A stretch of 8,141 nucleotides of DNA from Solirubrobacterales bacterium. GTDB lineage: Bacteria > Actinomycetota > Thermoleophilia > Solirubrobacterales > Solirubrobacteraceae. Within the stretch, counting starts at the first letter, position 1. Each line of letters begins with the position of its first letter. The notes beneath the pieces were generated by a model that did no database searches, was not told the DNA's origin, and was given only the letters and a program-made list of their open reading frames with translations. The DNA lies in NCBI GenBank assembly GCA_016215085.1, contig JACRMD010000189.1, positions 1 to 8,141 of the forward strand, in the 5' to 3' direction. The position numbers and the translations under genes were made by a program. Below are positions 1 through 5,826 of this stretch, in pieces.

Positions 1-2
1 GC

Positions 3-48
3 GCCGGCCGGCTGCGCAGGATCGTTCCGATCCCGCGCGCCGGCCGGC
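3..48. repeat. Long inverted repeat (hairpin), possible terminator or structured RNA
   Basis: GCCGGCCGGC at 3-12 pairs with the same palindromic word at 39-48. Inside, GCGC (14-17) pairs with GCGC (35-38) and GGATCG (19-24) with CGATCC (28-33), leaving a TTC loop. The only defects are a bulged base at 13 and an A/C opposition at 18/34, which becomes a G-U pair in minus-strand RNA. That gives about 20 paired bases with a 3-nt loop. There is no T-run after it on the plus strand, and the minus-strand flank is off the window, so termination is only a guess. Confidence 0.55.
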
Positions 49-102
49 ACGAACGACGCGATGTCACGGGGGCAGAGCACCGCGCCGGTGGGGCGCGCGT
101 CA

Positions 103-134
103 GGCGGGTCGGCCACCAGGAAGGCCGGCCCGCC
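103..134 (+). repeat. 12-bp stem hairpin
   Basis: GGCGGGTCGGCC (103-114) and GGCCGGCCCGCC (123-134) form a 12-bp stem with an 8-nt loop. The single non-Watson-Crick position is T109/G128, a G-U wobble in plus-strand RNA but an A/C mismatch in minus-strand RNA, so the fold favours a plus-strand transcript. No T-tract follows. Function unknown. Confidence 0.4.
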
Positions 135-390
135 GGGTGCAGCGGCGCGCGCGAGTCGGAGGGGGTCGGGGCGGTCGCGCCGGCTAGCGGCGGCCGCCGG
201 TGGGGGCGGGGAGCGTGATGGTGGAGAGCGGTCGGAGCATGGGTCAGATGGTGCTCCCGGCAGCGTCCCGCTCCAATGCGGGCGCCACGAGAGGCACGCT
301 CCGGGTGCCTGGTGCGGCGGAGGTGCGGCTGGCGCGAAGGTGCGCAGGGGGTGGCCGCCACGGGCGGGCCGGCGGCCGCCGCTGCCCGCG

Positions 391-414
391 TAGGCGCCGC
401 GCGGCGCGCGCCTA
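391..414 (-). terminator. Hairpin overlapping the nadK stop codon, weak terminator candidate
   Basis: TAGGCGC (391-397) and GCGCCTA (408-414) are inverted repeats, and the second arm contains the nadK stop codon. An alternative fold is the perfect 14-nt palindrome at 394-407. Position at the end of the operon fits a terminator, but the minus-strand downstream sequence has no U-tract. A Rho-dependent or GC-hairpin type end is possible; chance in such GC-rich DNA is also possible. Confidence 0.25.
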
Positions 415-1266
415 GGAGGCCAGCCGGCCGAACTTCTCGCGCAGTCGCCGGTAGAAGGTCGAGCCCGGGACCTGCGCCAGGTCGGCCGCCTCGCGCACGA
501 ACCGCGCCTTGACGCCGTCGCCGGCCTCCAGGCAGCCGGCCGGCCGCCCGTCGACCGACAGGTCGACCGCGCCGCGCGAGCGGTTGTGGACCTCGAGCAC
601 GTCCTCGGGCGCCACGACGAGCGCCCGCGCGGTCAGCGAGTGCGGCGCGATGAAGGACACCACGTAGCCCTCCACGCCCCAGGCCAGGACCGGGCCGCCG
701 TTGGCGAGGTTGTAGCCCGTCGAGCCCGCGGGCGTCGCGAGGACCAGGCCGTCGCAGCGCACCGACCCGACCTCCTCGCCCTCGACCACGTACGTGAGCT
801 GCGCGACGCGCTCGCCGGGCCGCCGGTGGAAGGACACGTCGTTGATCGCCGCGTGGTCGCCGTCGGGCCCCTCGAGCGCCAGCGCCGGCAGCGTCAGCAC
901 CTCGAAGTCGCCGGCGAACGCGCGCCGGAAGCCCTCGCCCACCTCGTCGGGGTCGATCGTCGCCAGGAACCCGATCTCGCCGAAGTTCACGCCGAAGACC
1001 GGCACGCTCGTGCCCGCGTAGCGCCGCAGGGCCGACAGGATCGTCCCGTCGCCGCCGAGGACCACGCAGAGGTCGACGTCGTCGCTGAGCGGCACGCCGA
1101 GCTCGAGCCCGCTGTTCTCGCGCAGCCCGTGCTTGCGCGTCTCCTCCTGGTCGAAGCGCAGCGTCACCCCGTTCTGGCGCGCCGCCTCGCGCAGCGCGCC
1201 GAGCGCCGCCGCGGTCTGCGAGGGGCGCTGGTGGGTGAGCACCGTGGCGACGCGGCAGGCGGTCAC
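412..1266 (-). CDS. nadK: NAD kinase
   Basis: ATP/polyphosphate-dependent NAD kinase, 284 aa, a usual bacterial length; it phosphorylates NAD+ to NADP+ in the cytosol and is the route to NADP(H). Seen in the sequence: GGDGT at residues 71-75 (phosphate-donor and catalytic Asp motif), NFGEIGFL at 94-101 (family NxGxLGFL), AINDVSF around 140-146 (the family's NE-type NAD-binding segment, here ND), DGLVLATPAGSTGYNLANGGP at 172-192 (conserved glycine-rich core) and APHSLTARALVV at 207-218 (family PHSLTxRP block). The start is GTG at 1266, chosen because it overlaps the tlyA stop as GTGA and has GGAG 5 nt upstream. The frame is open further upstream (to 1815), but that part lies over tlyA and resembles no protein. 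It is the last gene of a minus-strand unit with tlyA and the DUF2294 gene, probably translationally coupled to tlyA. Confidence 0.96.
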   Translation of the reverse strand: MTACRVATVLTHQRPSQTAAALGALREAARQNGVTLRFDQEETRKHGLRENSGLELGVPLSDDVDLCVVLGGDGTILSALRRYAGTSVPVFGVNFGEIGFLATIDPDEVGEGFRRAFAGDFEVLTLPALALEGPDGDHAAINDVSFHRRPGERVAQLTYVVEGEEVGSVRCDGLVLATPAGSTGYNLANGGPVLAWGVEGYVVSFIAPHSLTARALVVAPEDVLEVHNRSRGAVDLSVDGRPAGCLEAGDGVKARFVREAADLAQVPGSTFYRRLREKFGRLAS

Positions 1267-2066
1267 TCGGGCTCCGCCGCGGTCGCCGCCGCCACCAGGC
1301 CGTCGTCGTCCAGCGCGCCGGCGCGGCCGGCCTCGGCCAGCCACGCGAAGGTCTCGCGGTTGCCCTTCGGCCCGGGCAGGCCCGACGACGCGAAGCCGAG
1401 CACCGCGCACCCGGTCGCGTCGCGCACGGAGGTCGCGACGGCCAGCAGCGCCTCGCGCCGGACCAGCGGATCGCGCACGACGCCGCCGCGGCCGACGCGC
1501 TCGCGCCCGACCTCGAACTGCGGCTTGACCATCGCCAGCGCGTCGAAGCGCTCGGCGCAGCAGGCCAGCACCGCCGGCAGCACCTTGGCCAGCGAGATGA
1601 ACGACACGTCGGCCACGACGACCTCGGGCCGGTACGGCAGCGCCGCGCAGTCCAGCGACCGCGCGTTGACCCGTTCGACGACCGTCACCCGCTCGTCGGT
1701 GCGCAGCGACCAGTGCAGCTCCCCGTAGGCGACGTCGAGCGCGACGACGTGCGCCGCGCCCTCCTGCAGCAGGCAGTCGGTGAACCCGCCCGTCGAGGCG
1801 CCGACGTCCAGGCACCGGCGGCCCGAGACGTCGAGCCCGAACGCCTCCAGGGCGGTGGCGAGCTTGACGCCCCCGCGCGAGACGAACCGCGGCCGCTCGG
1901 CCACCGCCACCTCGACGTCGTCGGGCACCAGCTGGCCGGGCTTGGTCGCCGGCTCCGCGCCCGCGCCCAGCCGGACCTCGCCCGCCATCACCGAGGCGGC
2001 GGCCCGTGAGCGGGACTCGTAGAGCCCCCGCGCGTGGAGCAGGGCGTCGAGGCGCACCTTCGCCAT
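1263..2066 (-). CDS. tlyA: TlyA-family 16S/23S rRNA 2'-O-methyltransferase (putative haemolysin A family)
   Basis: SAM-dependent 2'-O-ribose methyltransferase of rRNA, 267 aa, near the 268 aa of the Mycobacterium tuberculosis enzyme. Family members methylate 23S C1920 and, in the longer type, 16S C1409 (E. coli numbering); loss gives capreomycin resistance in mycobacteria. An N-terminal S4 RNA-binding domain (about residues 4-60, starting VRLDALLHARGLYESRSRA) is followed by an FtsJ/RrmJ-like methyltransferase domain. SAM motif I is LDVGASTGGFTD (86-97). The K-D-K-E tetrad appears as K68 (SRGGVKL), D153 (VADVSF), K181 (MVKPQFE) and E238 (GNRETF). The ATG at 2066 is chosen because the S4 domain begins directly after it; the frame runs 34 codons further upstream into the preceding gene without homologous sequence. 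SD is weak. Length suggests the two-site TlyAII type, an inference. It sits 22 nt after the DUF2294 gene and overlaps nadK by 4 nt. Confidence 0.95.
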   Translation of the reverse strand: MAKVRLDALLHARGLYESRSRAAASVMAGEVRLGAGAEPATKPGQLVPDDVEVAVAERPRFVSRGGVKLATALEAFGLDVSGRRCLDVGASTGGFTDCLLQEGAAHVVALDVAYGELHWSLRTDERVTVVERVNARSLDCAALPYRPEVVVADVSFISLAKVLPAVLACCAERFDALAMVKPQFEVGRERVGRGGVVRDPLVRREALLAVATSVRDATGCAVLGFASSGLPGPKGNRETFAWLAEAGRAGALDDDGLVAAATAAEPE

Positions 2067-2088
2067 GCGCGGGAACGCTACTGGGGCG

Positions 2089-2454
2089 TCAGGCAGCGGG
2101 CTCGAGCATGAAGAGCTCCATCGCGACCTCGGGCTCGAGGTGCAGCTGGCAGAGGCAGGCGCGCACACGCCGCCCGATGATGCCCTCGACGGCCGCGACG
2201 AACTCGCCGCGCAGCGCGTCGTTGAACGACTCCCGCGCGGCCTTGACCTTGTCGCCGTGGCCGTGGCGCACGAGCGTGCGCTCCGCGACCGTCAGGACGT
2301 CCTCGAGCACGACCAGCACGTGGTCGTCGCCGAGGTGCGCGCGGGCCCGCGTGGGGCCGCGGCCGTAGTGCTCGGCGTGCAGGCGGACGACGGCGTTGGC
2401 GATGGCCGACCGCGGCGACCCGCGGTCTGGTGCTGCTGGCTGGGCGCTGGACAT
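2089..2454 (-). CDS. DUF2294 / MpsC-like domain protein
   Basis: Small cytosolic protein of 121 aa, almost entirely one DUF2294 domain (about residues 17-118). Pfam has renamed this family after MpsC of the staphylococcal membrane-potential-generating system, but its biochemical role elsewhere is not established. Seen: IANAVVRLHAEHYGRGPTRA (18-37), then a beta-rich DDHVLVVLEDVLTVAERTL (43-61), a charged helix (68-90) with the family-like ARESFNDAL (73-81), and a C-terminal strand ending EVAMELFMLEP (109-119). No signal peptide or membrane segment. The ATG at 2454 is preceded by GGGGAG, a good SD at slightly short spacing; an in-frame ATG at 2550 would add 32 residues unlike the family. First gene of the unit with tlyA (22 nt downstream) and nadK. 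I see no clear -35/-10 for it in 2455-2734. Its association with rRNA methylation and NADP supply has no obvious functional logic. Confidence 0.85.
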   Translation of the reverse strand: MSSAQPAAPDRGSPRSAIANAVVRLHAEHYGRGPTRARAHLGDDHVLVVLEDVLTVAERTLVRHGHGDKVKAARESFNDALRGEFVAAVEGIIGRRVRACLCQLHLEPEVAMELFMLEPAA

Positions 2455-2692
2455 GGCTCCCCGTTGGTGGACCCGAACGTCCCATGGACGGTGTGCCGCC
2501 CCCGCAGGCACCGCGCCCCTCGACGGGACGAGAGCTGTCTGCCGTGGCATCGCCTATGGTGCCCGCGCCCCTGCGCCCGGCCGTCTTCACCGGCTCGGCG
2601 CCTGGGCCACGGGACGCGCGCCGCCGTGGCACCCAACGCGCGAAACGCTACCAGCGCCGCAGGACGGATCGCACGTGCGTTCGTGCCGGCGG

Positions 2693-2710
2693 GTGTGATG
2701 ACCCTCACAC
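2693..2710. promoter_or_regulatory. CRP/GlxR-family operator candidate (GTGTGA-N6-TCACAC)
   Basis: The core TGTGA (2694-2698), spacer TGACCC and TCACA (2705-2709) match the CRP/GlxR/Cmr consensus TGTGA-N6-TCACA at all ten specified bases, and one further flanking pair extends the symmetry. Its 3' edge is 24 nt before the start codon of the membrane protein gene at 2735, close enough to overlap the promoter or early leader, which would favour repression. The regulator is not in the window, so binding is inferred from the motif alone. Confidence 0.5.
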
Positions 2711-2724
2711 GGAACATCCGTTCG
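2711..2724. promoter_or_regulatory. SOS-box-like palindrome (GAAC-N4-GTTC)
   Basis: GAAC (2712-2715), ATCC, GTTC (2720-2723) has the core of the Gram-positive/actinobacterial LexA box (CGAAC-N4-GTTCG). The right half extends to GTTCGA (2720-2725), a full half-site; the left half has GG instead of CG before AAC. It directly abuts the CRP-like palindrome and ends 11 nt before the 2735 start codon. The LexA motif of this organism is unknown, and the gene is not an obvious damage-response gene, so this is weak. Confidence 0.22.
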
Positions 2725-2734
2725 ACGGGGCACC

Positions 2735-3109
2735 ATGCCCTCTGCGATGACCGCGATCCGCCTCCTCACCCTCCCCGCACACGGAGTGGTCGAGCTGCTG
2801 ATCGGGCTGTCGACGATGGCGGCGCCGTTCGTCGTGGGCTTCGGGCCCGCGGCGACCCTGGTCGCCCTCCTCGTCGGCGCGGTCCTCGTGGGCCTCGCCC
2901 TCGCGGCGGCATCGGCGCACGAGGGCGGGCGCGGCTCGTTCAACGTGGCGACGCACCACGCCGCCGACAGCGGGCTGGCCATCGGCCTGTTCGGCGCGGC
3001 GGCCACGGTGGGCATCGACGGCGACGCGACCGCGGCGGTGACGCTGGCGGCGCTGGCGCTGGCCCAGACGGCGCTGACCCTCACGACCCGCTACAGCCTG
3101 CGGGCGTAG
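2735..3109 (+). CDS. Small four-helix integral membrane protein, function unknown
   Basis: 124 aa, strongly hydrophobic, with four probable transmembrane helices at about residues 10-34, 39-60, 76-94 and 98-116, and short polar ends. Between helices 2 and 3 is a hydrophilic loop SAHEGGRGSFNVATHHAADS (60-79) with three His and one Glu; helix 1 carries His16 and Glu20. The pattern HGVVELLIGLSTMAAPFVVGF recalls SPW-repeat-type membrane proteins, but I do not see a clear SPW motif, so the family is not assigned. The ATG at 2735 has a GGGG-type SD just upstream; an ATG four codons later lacks one. It has its own upstream palindromes (CRP-like and SOS-like) and is followed by an intrinsic terminator, so it is probably a single-gene transcript. 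Codon use matches its neighbours, with no sign of recent transfer. Confidence 0.75.
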   Translation: MPSAMTAIRLLTLPAHGVVELLIGLSTMAAPFVVGFGPAATLVALLVGAVLVGLALAAASAHEGGRGSFNVATHHAADSGLAIGLFGAAATVGIDGDATAAVTLAALALAQTALTLTTRYSLRA

Positions 3110-3141
3110 GGCACCGAAGACCAAGCTTCCCCCATAGATCG

Positions 3142-3159
3142 CCGGCCTTCCGGGGCCGG
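3142..3159 (+). repeat. GC hairpin upstream of the terminator
   Basis: CCGGCC (3142-3147), loop TTCCGG, GGCCGG (3154-3159) forms a 6-bp stem. It lies 33 nt after the membrane protein stop and before a pyrimidine-rich stretch and a strong terminator. It may be part of the mRNA 3' end or of a small RNA ending at 3236. A 7-nt tandem repeat, CACATAG twice at 3164-3177, lies between. Confidence 0.3.
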
Positions 3160-3195
3160 AACTCACATAGCACATAGCAGCATCTCTCCTCCCCT

Positions 3196-3236
3196 CGAGC
3201 CGGCCCGCCCCACAAAGGCGGGCCGTCTCGCTTTCT
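3196..3236 (+). terminator. Strong intrinsic (Rho-independent) terminator
   Basis: CGGCCCGCC (3201-3209) pairs perfectly with GGCGGGCCG (3217-3225) around a 7-nt CCACAAA loop. Outside one C/T mismatch (3200/3226) the stem continues with CGAG (3196-3199) and CTCG (3227-3230), giving 13 pairs. CTTTCT follows the stem at 3231-3236. On the minus strand the flank is purine-rich, so it acts in the plus direction. It should end the membrane protein transcript, or a small RNA, and separate it from the EAL-HDOD genes, which then need their own promoter in 3237-3320. Confidence 0.8.
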
Positions 3237-3320
3237 GGGGACCCTGTGGTTGGACCATGTGGCGATTGACGCGCAGGACGGCTCAACGGTCGGGTCGCTG
3301 CGGCCGACCACCGGAAGGCG

Positions 3321-4553
3321 ATGTCGTACGCCCCCGCCACGGCCGCACCGGCCGGCGCCATGCCGGAGGTGGAGGTCCTCTTCGCCCGCCAGCCCATCCT
3401 CGACGCCCGCGGCCGCCTCGCCGGCTACGAGCTGCTCTACCGCGGCGACGGCGCCGACGGGCCCCACGCCGCCACCTCGCGCGTCGCCGCCAGCGCGCTC
3501 AGCGAGCTCGGGCTGCGCGCCGCCACCGGCGGAGCCCCGGCGTACCTCAACGTCACGCCCGAGTTCCTGCTCGCGATGGACCCGCTGCCGTTCGGGCCCG
3601 AGGGCGTCGTCCTCGAGCTCACCGCCGACCGCTCGCCCGACCCGGCGCTGGTCGACCGCCTCGCGCGCCTGCGCGCCGGCGGCTACGTCCTGGCGCTCGA
3701 CGGCTTCTCCGGCCAGCCGGCCGCCGACCCGCTGCTGCCCCACGTCGCGATCGCCAAGGTCGACGTGCGCGAGGTCGGCCACGCGCGGCTGCGCCCGCTG
3801 GTCGACCAGATCCGCGCGCTCGAGCTGCGCCCCGCCGCCACGCGCGTCGACGGCCACCACGACCACGACCAGTGCGAGGCCGCGGGCTTCGAGCTCTTCC
3901 AGGGCGACTTCCTCTGCCGGCCGCGGGAAGTCCTCGGCCGCGAGGTCCCGGCGGCGAGCCTCGGCGCCCTGCGACTGGCCGCCGGCGTCGCCGCGCCGGA
4001 GATCAGCATCGACGAGCTCGAGCGGGCGATCGCGCTGGACCCGGGCCTGAGCCTGCGGCTGCTGCGCTTCGTCAACAGCGCGGCGTTCGCGCTGCGCCAC
4101 GAGATCAAGTCGATCCGCCAGGCGCTGACCCTGCTGGGACCGCGGACCGTCCGCCAGTGGGCGATGCTGCTCCTGCTCGCCGGCGTCGACGAGCAGCGCG
4201 GCCCGCAGCTCGTCACCGCGCTGGCGCGCGGGCGCACCTGCGAGGCGATCGCCAGCCGCCTCGGCGCCGACGACCCCGACGCCTACTTCTTCACCGGCAT
4301 GCTCTCGGTGGTCGACGCCCTGCTCGACGTGCCCATGGAGCAGGCGCTCGCCGGGCTGCCGCTGAGCGAGGAGGTCACCGCCGCCCTGCTGCGCCGCGCG
4401 GGCGGCAAGGGCCGGGCGCTGGCGATGGCCGAGGCGTGCGAGCGGGGCGCCTGGGACGAGGCCGCGCTGCCGACGCTCGACGCCGGCCAGCTGGCGGTGC
4501 TGCACGTCGAGGCGCTCACCTGGGCCGACGCGACCGCCTCAGGGCTGAGCTGA
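3321..4553 (+). CDS. EAL-HDOD domain protein, degenerate EAL (copy 1)
   Basis: 410 aa, YuxH/CdgJ-like architecture: a shortened EAL domain (about residues 18-205) and an HDOD domain (about 213-400). EAL domains hydrolyse c-di-GMP; EAL-HDOD proteins are often inactive and act as binding or scaffold proteins, some controlling motility. Seen: FARQPILDARGRLAGYELLYRG (ELL replaces EAL, E37), N77 in YLNVT, E99 in LELT, D127 followed by Gly instead of Asp (LALDGF), K146 in AKVD, ATRVD (173-177) where family members have AExVE, so the general-base Glu is Thr174, and FQGDFLCRP (193-201). A His/Asp-rich patch HHDHD follows at 179-183. HDOD markers: DPGLSLRLLRFVNSAAFAL (240-258) and LLGPRTVRQW (271-280). 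The ATG at 3321 has GGAAGG just upstream; a second ATG at 3360 has no SD. Hydrolysis looks unlikely. It is the first gene of a tandem pair; no N-terminal signal or membrane segment. Confidence 0.9.
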   Translation: MSYAPATAAPAGAMPEVEVLFARQPILDARGRLAGYELLYRGDGADGPHAATSRVAASALSELGLRAATGGAPAYLNVTPEFLLAMDPLPFGPEGVVLELTADRSPDPALVDRLARLRAGGYVLALDGFSGQPAADPLLPHVAIAKVDVREVGHARLRPLVDQIRALELRPAATRVDGHHDHDQCEAAGFELFQGDFLCRPREVLGREVPAASLGALRLAAGVAAPEISIDELERAIALDPGLSLRLLRFVNSAAFALRHEIKSIRQALTLLGPRTVRQWAMLLLLAGVDEQRGPQLVTALARGRTCEAIASRLGADDPDAYFFTGMLSVVDALLDVPMEQALAGLPLSEEVTAALLRRAGGKGRALAMAEACERGAWDEAALPTLDAGQLAVLHVEALTWADATASGLS

Positions 4554-4592
4554 GACTGAAGTTGCTGTTCGACGTGCCGACTGACTGAGCAG

Positions 4593-5819
4593 ATGGGCGC
4601 CTCCCATCCCGCATCCACCGATGCCGTGCCGGCGCCGCCGCGGGTCCTGTTCGCCCGTCAGGCGATCGTCGACCGGCGCGGGCGGCTCGCCGGCTACGAG
4701 CTGCTCTTCCGCGGCCGCCGTGGCGATGGCGGCGCGATCCCCGACGCCGAGCACGCCACCAGCCAGGTGCTCGTGGCCGCCTTCGCGGAGGTCGGCATCG
4801 CGATGGCCACCGGCGGCACGACCGCGTTCGTCAACGTCTCCGAGCGCTTCCTGCACGAGGTCGACCCGATCCCGCTGCCGTCCGACCGCACGGTGCTGGA
4901 GCTGCTGGAGGACGCGTCGCCCGCCCCCGCGCTCGTCGAGCGCCTCCGGTCGGTGCGCGCGCAGGGCTTCCGCGTCGCGCTGGACGACTTCAACCCCGAG
5001 GGCGGCGCCTCTGCGCTGGTCGACCACGTCGACCTCGTCAAGGTCGACCTGCGGATGCACGACCGCGCGACGGCCGAGCGCCTGATCGCCGGCCTCAGCG
5101 CCCGCGGGAAGTCGGTCGTCGCCGAGAAGGTCGAGGACCAGGCCGAGCGCAACTGGGCGCTGGCCGCCGGCGCCGACCTCTTCCAGGGCTACTTCTTCTG
5201 CCGCCCCGTCGAGCTCGCCGGCGCGGAGCTGCGCGCCTCGAGCCTCGCCCGGCTGCGCTGCGCCGCCGGCCTGACCGCCGCCGACGCGGGCTTCGAGGTC
5301 ATCGAGGAGGCGGTGCGCCTGGACCCGTCGCTGACCCTGCGCCTGCTGCGCTACCTCAACAGCGCCGCGCTGGCGCTGCCCCACCGCATCTCCTCGATCC
5401 ACCACGCGATCGTCATGCTCGGCCTGCGCACCGTCCGCCAGTGGGCGCTGCTGCTCCTGCTGGCCGGCATCGGCGAGCAGCGCGGGCCGCTGGTCTCGAT
5501 CGCACTGACCCGCGCGCGGACCTGCGAGCTGCTGGCCGAGGTGCTCGGCGCCGAGGACCCCGACGCGTGGTTCTCGGTCGGACTGCTGTCGGTCGTCGAC
5601 GCGCTGGCCGGCGCGCCGCTGGCCGAGGTCATCTCCGAGCTGCCGCTCGACGACGACGTCTGCGCGGCGCTCGTCCACCACGACGGGCCCAAGGGCGCGG
5701 CGCTGGCCGGGGCGATCGCCTGCGAGCGTGGCGAGCTGCCCGACGGCGACCCCGAGGGCACGCTGGCGGCCTACGGCGACGCGGTCGGCTGGGCCGACCG
5801 CCACGGCGCCGGGCTCTAG
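4593..5819 (+). CDS. EAL-HDOD domain protein (copy 2), fuller EAL active-site set
   Basis: 408 aa, collinear with the gene before it and clearly a tandem paralogue, sharing for example RTVRQWA, LLLLAG, EQRGP and LSVVDAL. EAL domain about residues 17-205, HDOD about 216-395. Residues matching the usual EAL set are all present: E36 (YELLFR, though ELL not EAL), N81 (FVNVS), E103 (LELLED), D131-D132 (ALDDF), K150 and D152 (VKVD), E178 and E181 (AEKVE), Q198 (FQGYFFCRP). HDOD markers are DPSLTLRLLRYLNSAALAL (244-262) and MLGLRTVRQW (275-284). Compared with copy 1 it may still bind or hydrolyse c-di-GMP, an inference, since many EAL-HDOD proteins lack activity. The ATG at 4593 is 39 nt after the copy 1 stop with only a weak SD (GAG), so co-transcription and perhaps lower translation are likely. 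It ends facing the minus-strand hydrolase gene. Confidence 0.92.
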   Translation: MGASHPASTDAVPAPPRVLFARQAIVDRRGRLAGYELLFRGRRGDGGAIPDAEHATSQVLVAAFAEVGIAMATGGTTAFVNVSERFLHEVDPIPLPSDRTVLELLEDASPAPALVERLRSVRAQGFRVALDDFNPEGGASALVDHVDLVKVDLRMHDRATAERLIAGLSARGKSVVAEKVEDQAERNWALAAGADLFQGYFFCRPVELAGAELRASSLARLRCAAGLTAADAGFEVIEEAVRLDPSLTLRLLRYLNSAALALPHRISSIHHAIVMLGLRTVRQWALLLLLAGIGEQRGPLVSIALTRARTCELLAEVLGAEDPDAWFSVGLLSVVDALAGAPLAEVISELPLDDDVCAALVHHDGPKGAALAGAIACERGELPDGDPEGTLAAYGDAVGWADRHGAGL

Positions 5820-5826
5820 GGGTGGC

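Larger units (their letters stand above)
1..411. other. Gene-free or unassigned left-edge region
   Basis: No recognisable gene lies here. The plus-strand frames that open in this stretch are Arg/Gly/Ala/Pro-rich without hydrophobic cores and look like high-GC noise. On the minus strand one frame stays open from nadK to the left edge. Its last part (about 178 down to 1) reads more like protein, with a hydrophobic stretch FLVADPPDARPTGAVLCPRD and mostly G/C third positions. It has no ATG; the first in-frame GTG is at 116-114. It could be the start of a gene continuing off the window, a remnant, or chance. The region also holds two strong hairpins (3-48, 103-134), a smaller one (AGGCAC 292-297 with GTGCCT 305-310) and one overlapping the nadK stop. 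In many actinobacteria recN follows nadK; it is not recognisable here. Confidence 0.5.
2455..2734. promoter_or_regulatory. Divergent intergenic region with palindromic operator candidates
   Basis: This 280-nt gap separates the minus-strand DUF2294-tlyA-nadK unit from the plus-strand membrane protein gene, so promoters for both should lie here. No convincing -35/-10 pair is visible on either strand. Three palindromes cluster in its right part: CGCACGTGCG at 2670-2679, GTGTGA-N6-TCACAC at 2693-2710 and GAAC-N4-GTTC at 2712-2723. The last two are annotated separately. Confidence 0.5.

Noticed and set aside
61..393. 110-codon plus-strand frame in the left-edge region
   Set aside because: Low-complexity Gly/Arg/Ala composition, no SD, no hydrophobic core.
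586..1728. 380-codon plus-strand frame opposite nadK and tlyA
   Set aside because: Antisense shadow typical of high-GC genes; composition dominated by Arg, Ala, Glu, Val and His with no motif.
1267..1815. Upstream extension of the nadK frame to give a 467-residue protein
   Set aside because: It overlaps tlyA in another frame on the same strand, is Arg/Gly/Ala-rich with no family similarity, and the GTGA overlap with SD marks the true nadK start at 1266.
3164..3177. CACATAG tandem repeat as part of a repeat array
   Set aside because: Only two 7-nt units, no spacer pattern; not a CRISPR or meaningful array.
3266..3294. Sigma-70-like -35 TTGACG at 3266-3271
   Set aside because: No -10-like hexamer at 16-18 nt spacing.
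3283..3310. Sigma-28-like promoter (TCAA-N16-GCCGACCA) before EAL-HDOD copy 1
   Set aside because: The transcription start would fall inside the GGAAGG ribosome-binding site at 3313-3318, and both boxes are imperfect.
3120..3320. c-di-GMP riboswitch before the EAL-HDOD genes
   Set aside because: None of the conserved GEMM-I sequence elements could be placed; the structure present is a plain terminator hairpin.
3081..4505. 474-codon minus-strand frame opposite EAL-HDOD copy 1
   Set aside because: Shadow frame rich in Gln/Arg/Ala/Gly; the plus-strand gene has clear domains.
4539..5804. 421-codon minus-strand frame opposite EAL-HDOD copy 2
   Set aside because: Same shadow pattern, similar to that of copy 1 because the two sense genes are paralogous.
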